From Candidatus Margulisiibacteriota bacterium (GTDB taxonomy: Bacteria; Margulisbacteria; WOR-1; O2-12-FULL-45-9; XYB2-FULL-48-7): a stretch of 36,012 bases of DNA. How positions within the stretch are numbered: the first letter of the stretch is position 1; the number at the start of each line of letters is the position of its first letter. The notes below the pieces were generated by a model. It did no database searches. It was not told the DNA's origin and was given only the letters and a program-made list of their open reading frames with translations. Location of the stretch: positions 1 to 36,012 of the forward strand of contig JAQVPA010000009.1 in the NCBI GenBank assembly GCA_028702315.1, read 5' to 3'. The translations under genes and the position numbers were made by a program. Shown here one piece after another: positions 16,060-22,592 of the stretch.

Positions 16060-16065
16060 TACAAT
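16037..16065 (+). promoter_or_regulatory. Promoter of rpsO-pnp, leaderless
   Basis: -35 TTGCCC (16037-16042), a 17-base spacer ending in TGA, then -10 TACAAT (16060-16065), an extended -10. Nine bases separate it from the rpsO ATG at 16075, with no Shine-Dalgarno. The promoter overlaps the ribF stop. Confidence 0.6.
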
Positions 16066-16074
16066 GACAGTGTT

Positions 16075-16341
16075 ATGCCGTTAAAGAAAGAAATAAAGAC
16101 CGGTTTGATCGACAAGTTTAAACAACATGCCGGCGATACCGGTTCGTCTGAAGTTCAGGTCGCCCTGATCACCGCCCGGATTGCCCAGCTGGTCGAGCAT
16201 CTCAAGAAAAACAAGAAAGACAATCATTGCCGCCGCGGCCTGCTGATATTAGTCGGCCAGCGCAAACGGCATTTAGCTTATCTCAAACGGACAAATGTTA
16301 AGAAGTACGAAGAACTAACTTCTAGCTTAGCCCTCGCATGA
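16075..16341 (+). CDS. rpsO: 30S ribosomal protein S15
   Basis: The 88-residue product is the standard length of uS15, which binds 16S rRNA helices 20-22 early in small-subunit assembly. Signature words are DTGSSEVQVALITARIAQLVEHLKK and DNHCRRGLLILVGQRKRHLAYLKR. The start is 9 bases after an extended -10 box. Its end overlaps pnp by four bases (ATGA); the rpsO-pnp pair is a conserved arrangement in bacteria. The leader-binding autoregulation known in other bacteria would have no 5' leader to act on here if the mRNA is leaderless. Confidence 0.97.
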   Translation: MPLKKEIKTGLIDKFKQHAGDTGSSEVQVALITARIAQLVEHLKKNKKDNHCRRGLLILVGQRKRHLAYLKRTNVKKYEELTSSLALA

Positions 16342-18458
16342 TAAAAAAAGTAGAATTGCCGCTTTCAGACGGCCGTGTCCTCACTTTAGAAACCGGCAGG
16401 GTTGCCAGGGAAGCTGGCGGTTCGGTCATTGTCCGCTTGGGCGACACTATGGTTCTCTGCACCGCGACGATGGCGGCGACCCCGCGCGAAGGGATCGATT
16501 TTTTTCCGCTGCTGGTTGACTTTGAAGAAAAACTTTACGCCGCCGGCCGGATACCAGGCGGCTTCTTTAAACGGGAAGGGCGCGCTTCAGAAAAAGCGAT
16601 CCTGACCTCCCGTAAGATCGACCGGCCGATCCGCCCGATGTTCCCCGAAGGCTTCCGCAATGACGTCCAGATAGTTGTGACTCCGCTCTCCGTTGACCAG
16701 GAAAACCCGCCGGATTGTTTAGCCATCATTGGAGCTTCGGCCGCGCTGTCGATCTCCGAAATTCCGTTCGATGGCCCAATCGCCGGAGTCCGGGTTGCCA
16801 AAGTCGACGGTAAATTTATTGTTAACCCAACCACCGCCCAGATGAAGGAATCAACCCTTGACCTGGTGATCGCCGGGACGAATGAGGCGGTTTCCATGAT
16901 CGAAGCGGGAGCCGAAGAGGTCGTCGAGAGCGAGATGCTCGAGGCAATCAAAGTCGGTCATAAAGTAATCAAGGAATTGATCGCCCTGCAGAAAGAGCTG
17001 ATGAAACAAACCGGCCAACCGAAAATCAGTGTTGAGATCCACCAGATCGACCCGAAAATCGAAAAATTAGTCCATGACAAGGGAGCGTCGCGAATCGAAG
17101 CGGCTCTCAAGATCGCTGACAAAGATAAGCAAAACGCCGAGATTAAGAAGCTGGTCGAAGAGATCAAGGCTAGTGTCAAGGATAACGTTGAGCTGACCGG
17201 GATCATTGCCAAAGCGCCGGGCGACATTAACAAAGTGATCGAAGAGATCGAGTATGACTCGATGCGGCGGATGATCTTGAAAGATGGCAAGCGGATCGAC
17301 GGCCGCGGGCCAAAAGAGATGCGCCAGATCGGCTGCGAACTTGGCGTCCTGCCGCGAACCCACGGTTCGGCGATCTTTTCCCGCGGGCAGACACAAGTCT
17401 TGACTGTCGTGACCCTTGGTTCAGCCGGCGAAGGGCAGCGGCTCGAAGGATTAGACCTCGAAGAGACCGAAAAACGCTACATGCATCATTACAATTTCCC
17501 GGCCTATTCGGTCGGCGAAGTGCGGCCAATGCGCGGACCCGGCCGGCGCGAGATCGGCCACGGCGCCTTAGCCGAAAAAGCCCTGTTGCCGGTCATCCCT
17601 TCAGAAGAAAAATTCCCGTATACAATTAGATTGGTATCTGAGGTGTTAGGGAGCAATGGTTCAACTTCCATGGCTTCGACCTGCGGGTCAACGCTGGCGC
17701 TGATGGATGCGGGAGTCAAGATTGACGCGCCGGTCGCCGGTATTTCGATCGGCCTGATCAGCGAAGGGGACAAATACGTTACTATTACCGATATCCAGGG
17801 AGTAGAAGACCACCTGGGCGACATGGACTTTAAAGTGACGGGAACTCGCAAGGGGATTACTGCTATCCAAGTTGATATCAAGATCAAGGGCTTGTCTTTT
17901 GAGATCATCGAACGCGCTCTGGCGCAGGCCAAAGAGGGGCGCGAGTTCATTCTGGACAAGATGGAAGCGACGATCAAGGCGCCGCGGACCGAACTTTCGC
18001 CTTACGCACCGCGGGTCATTTCGTTCAAGATCGATCCCGACAAGATCGGTATGGTCATCGGGCCAGGCGGCAAGAATATCCGCCGGATCACCGACGAGAC
18101 CGGCGTCCAGATCGATATTGAAGACGATGGGACGATATTAATCACCACCGCCGATGCCGAAGCGGCTAAAAAAGCCAAAGCGGAGATCGACGCGATCACG
18201 TTTGAACCGAAACCGGGCGACGTTTTCACTTCTAAGGTCGTCAGGCTGATGAATTTTGGCGCTTTCGTTGAAATTCCTGGCGGCAAGGATGGTTTAGTGC
18301 ATATTTCCCAACTGGCTGACCGCCGGGTCGCTAAAGTTGAGGATGTCGTTAATGTCGGCGACACTGTCACCGTCAAAGTCATCGAGATTGACGACATGGG
18401 CCGGATCAACCTGACGATGAAGGGCCTGACTGACGAAGACAAGAAGCGGGCGCTTTAA
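16338..18458 (+). CDS. pnp: Polynucleotide phosphorylase
   Basis: PNPase is a trimeric 3'-5' phosphorolytic exoribonuclease involved in mRNA decay. The 706-residue product shows the first RNase PH domain (RVAREAGGSVIVRLGDT, GGFFKREGRASEKAILTSR), an alpha-helical linker (near 215-300), the second RNase PH domain (RTHGSAIFSRGQTQVLTV, GPGRREIGHGALAEKAL, TSMASTCG), a KH domain (MVIGPGGKNIRRITDETG) and an S1 domain (VVRLMNFGAFVEIPGGKDGLVHISQL). Order and length are normal. It follows rpsO with overlapping start and stop codons. The gene ends 54 bases before the separate purL promoter and start. Confidence 0.97.
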   Translation: MIKKVELPLSDGRVLTLETGRVAREAGGSVIVRLGDTMVLCTATMAATPREGIDFFPLLVDFEEKLYAAGRIPGGFFKREGRASEKAILTSRKIDRPIRPMFPEGFRNDVQIVVTPLSVDQENPPDCLAIIGASAALSISEIPFDGPIAGVRVAKVDGKFIVNPTTAQMKESTLDLVIAGTNEAVSMIEAGAEEVVESEMLEAIKVGHKVIKELIALQKELMKQTGQPKISVEIHQIDPKIEKLVHDKGASRIEAALKIADKDKQNAEIKKLVEEIKASVKDNVELTGIIAKAPGDINKVIEEIEYDSMRRMILKDGKRIDGRGPKEMRQIGCELGVLPRTHGSAIFSRGQTQVLTVVTLGSAGEGQRLEGLDLEETEKRYMHHYNFPAYSVGEVRPMRGPGRREIGHGALAEKALLPVIPSEEKFPYTIRLVSEVLGSNGSTSMASTCGSTLALMDAGVKIDAPVAGISIGLISEGDKYVTITDIQGVEDHLGDMDFKVTGTRKGITAIQVDIKIKGLSFEIIERALAQAKEGREFILDKMEATIKAPRTELSPYAPRVISFKIDPDKIGMVIGPGGKNIRRITDETGVQIDIEDDGTILITTADAEAAKKAKAEIDAITFEPKPGDVFTSKVVRLMNFGAFVEIPGGKDGLVHISQLADRRVAKVEDVVNVGDTVTVKVIEIDDMGRINLTMKGLTDEDKKRAL

Positions 18459-18474
18459 ACTTTTTAGCCTCCAT

Positions 18475-18503
18475 TTGTAAACCTTTCCCCAAAATGATAA
18501 AAT
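18475..18503 (+). promoter_or_regulatory. Promoter of purL, leaderless
   Basis: -35 TTGTAA (18475-18480), 17 bases, then -10 TAAAAT (18498-18503) preceded by TGA (extended). The ATG lies 9 bases downstream at 18513. The same -35 word is used in front of proS. No Shine-Dalgarno fits in the gap. Confidence 0.65.
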
Positions 18504-18512
18504 ACTCCTGAA

Positions 18513-20654
18513 ATGGAGCGTAAAGTTTACCAGGAACTTGGTTTAAAAGACGACGAATACAAGCGGATCTTAAGCATCCTCAAGCGCGAACCGACCCCGA
18601 CGGAACTGGCGATGTTTTCCGTTGAATGGTCGGAGCATTGCGGCTACCCGCGCTCACGAAAATGGCTAAAATTATTTCCCCAAACCGGTAAATACCAGTC
18701 GCTAGTCGGTGAAGACGCGGGTGGTTTTGTTTATGACGACACCGCGATCATCTTTAAGATGGAATCGCATAACCATCCCTCCCAGGTCGAACCGAAACAA
18801 GGGGCCGCGACTGGGGTAGGCGGCATCCTGCGCGATATTTTTACGACTGGCGCCCGGCCGATCGCCCTTTTTGACTCGCTCCGCTTCGGCAAGATCGATA
18901 ATCCGTTCAATAAATATATTTTTAACGGCGTTATTGACGGGATCCAATTTTATGGCAACTGCGTTGGTGTCCCAACTGTTGGCGGCGAGATTTATTTTGA
19001 TGATTCATATTCTGGGAACTGTTTAGTTAATGTAATGTGCATTGGTGTTTGCCCTAAAGATGAGATCGCGAGAGCCAGGGCGGTCGGCGTTGGCAACCCG
19101 ATCATCTACGCCGGGTCAAAGACTGGCCGCGACGGGATCGGCGGTTGTTCGATCCTCGCTTCTTCCGAATTTGAGGCCGGCGAGATTGAAAAACGGCCCA
19201 CAGTCCAAGTTGGTGACCCTTTCACCGAAAAATGCCTGATCGAAGCGACACTTGAATCGCTCAAGACCGGTGTCGTCCTCGGCATCAAGGATATGGGAGC
19301 GGCTGGCCTTACCTGTTCGTCGGCCGAGATGGCGGCGGCAGGGGATGTTGGGATCGAAATAGATCTGGACAAGATCCCGGTGCGCGAAGAGGGGATGGAG
19401 CCGTGGGAGATCATGATGTCGGAGTCGCAGGAACGGATGCTTTTATGCGTGGAAAAGGGGAAAGAAGAGAGGATCCTCAAAATTTTTAGAAAATGGGGGC
19501 TCGATGCTGTTGTCGCTGGTAAAGTTCTCAAAGAAAAGAAAGCGGTAATTAAATGCAAAGGCACGGTCATTGCGGACGCACCGACGGAAGGGTTGGCCCA
19601 GGCGCCGATTTATGATATGGCCTTCAAAAAGTCAAAAGTTAAAAGTCAAAAGTCAAAAGTGTTGTCGGGGAAAAATCATAATAAGACATTAATTAACCTG
19701 CTAAGCGACCCGAATATTGCCAGCAAAAAGTCGGTTTATGAGCAATACGACCATATGGTCCAGATCAATACTGCCGTCTATCCCGGCGGTGACGCGGCGG
19801 TTTTGCGGATCAAGGGGAAGGATTGGGGGATCGCCGCGACGACCGATTGCAACGGCCGCTATTGCTACCTCGATCCTTATACCGGCGCGCAGATCGCGAT
19901 CGCCGAAGCGTGCCGCAACCTGGTCGTGACCGGCGCCGACCCGGCCGCGGTTACCGATTGCCTCAACTTCGGCAACCCGGAAAAACCGGACCGCTTCTAC
20001 CAGTTCAAATCGTGCGTCGAAGGGATCGTTGATGCCTGCAAATATTTTGAATTGCCGGTCGTTTCGGGCAACGTCTCTTTCTATAACGAAAGCCCGAAAG
20101 GGGCGATCTACCCGACCCCGACGATCGGGATGGTTGGTATTTTGAAAGATATCGATCACCGTTGCTCTGTTCCCTTTAAGGAAGAGGGTGATATCATTGT
20201 TCTTCTGGGGCATAATAAAGAAGAGGAGGGGGAATTGCCGGAACTCGACCTCGACATGGAAAAGAGGGTGCAAGCCGCCTGTCTTGAGGCGATCCAGATT
20301 GGGATTGTTAAGTCGGCTCACGACCTGTCAGAAGGGGGGCTCTCGGTCGCGCTGGCTGAATGCGCGATCCTTTCAGGGAAAGGGGCTTCTGTTAATTTAT
20401 CGGATAAGATCAATAACGCGTCACTTTTGTTTGGTGAAACGCAATCGCGGATCATTTTGACGATCGCCCCAGACAGTATCTTTTCCCTTTCCGACGTTGC
20501 GATGCTTTACGAGATACCATGTAATATTATTGGTAAAGTCGGCGGCAAATCGCTGGTGATTTCCAAAGGAAAGAAAAAATTGGTTAATCAGCCGGTAACT
20601 AAGCTAGCAGAGACATATTTTTCTGCCATACCAAATCTTTTAAAGAAGGCCTGA
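18513..20654 (+). CDS. purL: Phosphoribosylformylglycinamidine synthase, large subunit (small PurL type)
   Basis: PurL makes formylglycinamidine ribotide from FGAR and ammonia, which PurQ supplies with the bridging help of PurS. The 713-residue length is that of the stand-alone PurL used with PurQ and PurS, not the 1300-residue fused type. Seen motifs: FSVEWSEHCGYPRSRKWL, FKMESHNHPSQVEPKQGAATGVGGILRDI, KDMGAAGLTCSSAEMAAAG and, in the second half, CNFG-like TDCLNFGNPEKPD and SAHDLSEGGLSVALAE. A five-unit heptamer array is inserted in the linker between the halves. PurQ and PurS are not in this window. The next gene overlaps by one base (TGATG). Confidence 0.96.
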   Translation: MERKVYQELGLKDDEYKRILSILKREPTPTELAMFSVEWSEHCGYPRSRKWLKLFPQTGKYQSLVGEDAGGFVYDDTAIIFKMESHNHPSQVEPKQGAATGVGGILRDIFTTGARPIALFDSLRFGKIDNPFNKYIFNGVIDGIQFYGNCVGVPTVGGEIYFDDSYSGNCLVNVMCIGVCPKDEIARARAVGVGNPIIYAGSKTGRDGIGGCSILASSEFEAGEIEKRPTVQVGDPFTEKCLIEATLESLKTGVVLGIKDMGAAGLTCSSAEMAAAGDVGIEIDLDKIPVREEGMEPWEIMMSESQERMLLCVEKGKEERILKIFRKWGLDAVVAGKVLKEKKAVIKCKGTVIADAPTEGLAQAPIYDMAFKKSKVKSQKSKVLSGKNHNKTLINLLSDPNIASKKSVYEQYDHMVQINTAVYPGGDAAVLRIKGKDWGIAATTDCNGRYCYLDPYTGAQIAIAEACRNLVVTGADPAAVTDCLNFGNPEKPDRFYQFKSCVEGIVDACKYFELPVVSGNVSFYNESPKGAIYPTPTIGMVGILKDIDHRCSVPFKEEGDIIVLLGHNKEEEGELPELDLDMEKRVQAACLEAIQIGIVKSAHDLSEGGLSVALAECAILSGKGASVNLSDKINNASLLFGETQSRIILTIAPDSIFSLSDVAMLYEIPCNIIGKVGGKSLVISKGKKKLVNQPVTKLAETYFSAIPNLLKKA
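19627..19661 (+). repeat. In-frame heptamer array in purL
   Basis: Five 7-bp units, AAAAGTC, AAAAGTT, AAAAGTC, AAAAGTC and AAAAGTG, are read as KSKVKSQKSKV in the linker between the two PurL halves, next to YDMAFKK. The frame is maintained on both sides. Confidence 0.85.
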
Positions 20655-21256
20655 TGGATACTACAACCACGGCAATTATATTGTTATTTGTCGTTTCGAT
20701 CTTCGGCGGCTTTGGCAGTAACAAAGGGTACAAGCAACCGACTGCTACTTCGTCCCCGCCCGGTGTTGTTTATACGCAGGTTTCGGTCACAACCCCCGCT
20801 CCCAGTTTTTCCGCTGCTGATGCGACGGTAAATAAAGCGGTCATCGAAAGTTATATTAAACGCTACCGGTCGCCGGAAGAAGCGGCGATGATCTCCTCCA
20901 GCATCATGACCTATTCCCAGACTTATGATATGAATCCTAAGCTGGTTGCGGCGCTGATTGCCCGGGAGTCGAAGTTTAACCCGCGGGCGGTTTCTTCTTC
21001 CGGAGCGATGGGCCTCGGGCAATTGCTCCCTTCAACTGCCAAGGGGTTGAATATCAGTGATGGTTTTGACATTGACCAGAACGCTAAAGGTACGGTCCGG
21101 TATATGAAGGCTTTGGTTGACCGCTTTAAAGGGAATGTCTCCAGCGCGATCGCGGCTTATCTGGAAGGGCCGAACGCGGTTGACCGGAACGGCGGCTATT
21201 CCGATAAGACCAAAAGTTACGTCGAAGATATCCTCACTATTTACCAGAAGATATAG
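20654..21256 (+). CDS. Membrane-anchored lytic transglycosylase (SLT family)
   Basis: The 200-residue product starts with a hydrophobic segment (AIILLFVVSIFGGF) that should anchor or export it, then a Ser/Thr/Pro-rich linker to about residue 55, then an SLT domain. The catalytic Glu105 sits in ARESKFNPRAVSSSGAMGLGQLLPSTA, the standard SLT core. The late motif that normally reads AAYNAGPGAV is AAYLEGPNAV here, so one substrate-groove position has changed. It cleaves peptidoglycan glycan strands in the periplasm. It begins inside the purL stop (TGATG) and probably shares its transcript. It is followed by a 208-base gap containing an inverted-repeat element. Confidence 0.85.
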   Translation: MDTTTTAIILLFVVSIFGGFGSNKGYKQPTATSSPPGVVYTQVSVTTPAPSFSAADATVNKAVIESYIKRYRSPEEAAMISSSIMTYSQTYDMNPKLVAALIARESKFNPRAVSSSGAMGLGQLLPSTAKGLNISDGFDIDQNAKGTVRYMKALVDRFKGNVSSAIAAYLEGPNAVDRNGGYSDKTKSYVEDILTIYQKI

Positions 21257-21300
21257 GCGGCACAACTTCGTCAGTGATTGACGAGATTTCGTCGGTTCTA

Positions 21301-21431
21301 CCCTAATATTCGAATGAATGCCCTAATATCCTAATATTACCCGAATATAAATTAATTGTTATTATTACAATTAATATTAAGCCATTCGGGTTTGCATTCG
21401 GATATTAGGGCCCATATTCGGGCATTCGGGT
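21301..21431. repeat. Large inverted-repeat element before comEA
   Basis: The left arm carries CCCTAATAT twice with ATTCG and CCCGAATA words. The right arm carries ATATTAGGG and repeated ATTCGGG. The arms flank a perfect 9-bp hairpin, ATTAATTGT/ACAATTAAT (21351-21375, loop 7). Units are about 7 bp with slips. It fills most of the 208-base region between the transglycosylase and comEA; the rest shows no gene. Confidence 0.75.
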
Positions 21432-21464
21432 TGTAACTGGCAATAACCTTGCTACTCCTCCTGC

Positions 21465-22088
21465 ATGGACTTAAAACTATCCAAGGAACAACAACTTCTC
21501 TTGCTTGGGCTGATACTATCTATTATTGTCGGGCTTGGGGTGATGGCTTTTCGCAACCTTGCTCCGGCAACTGTAAATGAAGATATCTCCATTGAAACAC
21601 CACAGGAAACCAAGCCGATCAGCTTGATTGTTCACATTTCCGGTGCGATCAGGCGGGAAGGGGTTTATAAGTTGCAGGTAGGCGATCGATTAATGGATGC
21701 CTTAAAGCTTGCCGGTGGCGCGCTCCCCAACGCTGATCTGTCGGCGTTGAATTTGGCGGAGATTGTCAAAGATGGGGAGAAGATCATAGTTCCGGCCAAG
21801 GTTGAGTTAATGCATGAGGAGGGACTGGGGACTGGGGGACTAGGGACTAATGGGACTGGGGACAAGGGGACTAAAGGGACCGGGGTGATCGGGAATGGAA
21901 AAGTAAATTTGAATACTGCTAATGTGGAACAACTCGATAGCCTGCCCGGGATCGGCAAGTCGACTGCGCAAAAAATAATCGAATACCGCCGTAAAATCGG
22001 CTCTTTCCAACGTATTGAACAGATCATGGAGATCCCGCGGTTTGGCAAGGCTAAGTTTGGAAAAATTAAGGAGAGACTTTCACTTTAA
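21465..22088 (+). CDS. comEA: ComEA-like DNA-binding competence protein
   Basis: ComEA binds incoming double-stranded DNA in the periplasm and passes it to ComEC. The 207-residue product has an N-terminal membrane anchor (LLLLGLILSIIVGLGVMAF), an SLBB-like domain (ISLIVHISGAIRREGVYKLQVGDRLMDALKLAGG) and a C-terminal helix-hairpin-helix domain (VNLNTANVEQLDSLPGIGKSTAQKIIEYRRKIGSF). Between them is a Gly/Thr-rich linker encoded by a repeat array. The start ATG at 21465 has no good Shine-Dalgarno. comEC lies 500 bases downstream, separated by the GxxExxY element. Confidence 0.9.
   Translation: MDLKLSKEQQLLLLGLILSIIVGLGVMAFRNLAPATVNEDISIETPQETKPISLIVHISGAIRREGVYKLQVGDRLMDALKLAGGALPNADLSALNLAEIVKDGEKIIVPAKVELMHEEGLGTGGLGTNGTGDKGTKGTGVIGNGKVNLNTANVEQLDSLPGIGKSTAQKIIEYRRKIGSFQRIEQIMEIPRFGKAKFGKIKERLSL
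21821..21885 (+). repeat. GGGAC-word repeat array in comEA linker
   Basis: Eight GGGAC words, spaced 7-9 bases apart (most at 7 or 8), encode GLGTGGLGTNGTGDKGTKGTG between the SLBB and HhH domains. This is the G-rich member of the same short-repeat class, kept in frame. Confidence 0.75.
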
Positions 22089-22094
22089 GACTTT

Positions 22095-22130
22095 TACCGC
22101 CAAGTCGCAAAGGAGCCAAGGGCGCCAAGG
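22095..22130 (+). repeat. Left inverted arm of the GxxExxY element
   Basis: ACCGCCAAG, GCAAAGGA, GCCAAGGGC and GCCAAGG words, 8-9 bases each. The reverse complement matches the arm at 22542-22567. The purine-rich end is the likely ribosome binding site of the gene. Confidence 0.75.
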
Positions 22131-22144
22131 GAAAGGGAAAAATC

Positions 22145-22537
22145 ATGACAATAACAACTATCGAGGAAGATAATATTGCCAAGATGATAGTGAATGCCGC
22201 TTATATTGTTCATAAAAATCTTGGGCCGGGTCTATTAGAAAGCGTGTATGAGATTTGTTTTTGCCATGAATTGTCAAAATCAGGGCTAAAAGTTAAGCGT
22301 CAGGCCGTTGTTCCTGTGAATTATGATGGCATTGTCTTTGATTTAGCGCTGAAATTGGATGTTATAGTAAACGATCTTGTAATTTGTGAGTTAAAAGCCG
22401 TTGATTTAATGCATCCTGTCTTTGAAGCGCAATTGCTTAGCTATTTAAAGCTTGCAAATAAGCGACTTGGATTTTTGATCAATTTTAATGTTCCTTTGAT
22501 AAAAGATGGAATAAAACGAATGATCCTAAAATCTTAG
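22145..22537 (+). CDS. GxxExxY-family protein
   Basis: The 130-residue product carries the name-giving motif in LGPGLLESVYEICF (G-x-x-E-x-x-Y) and ends with the usual basic FDLALKLDVIVNDLVICELKAVD, in which Asp and Glu-x-Lys match the PD-(D/E)XK nuclease core. The family's role is unknown. The gene is smaller and looks more AT-rich than the flanking com genes, and sits exactly between two arms of an inverted repeat. It interrupts the expected comEA-comEC pair. It has AAGGG words from the left arm as a plausible ribosome binding site. It is most likely a recent insertion rather than part of DNA uptake. Confidence 0.85.
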   Translation: MTITTIEEDNIAKMIVNAAYIVHKNLGPGLLESVYEICFCHELSKSGLKVKRQAVVPVNYDGIVFDLALKLDVIVNDLVICELKAVDLMHPVFEAQLLSYLKLANKRLGFLINFNVPLIKDGIKRMILKS

Positions 22538-22541
22538 CGTA

Positions 22542-22567
22542 CTTGGCGCCTTGGCTTCTTGGCGGTG
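22542..22567 (-). repeat. Right inverted arm of the GxxExxY element
   Basis: Three 8-bp units, CTTGGCGC, CTTGGCTT and CTTGGCGG, start 5 bases after the GxxExxY stop. They are reverse complementary to the left arm at 22095-22130. The comEC start follows within 26 bases. Confidence 0.75.
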
Positions 22568-22592
22568 AAATCCGGAAAAATGGGGTGGGTTA

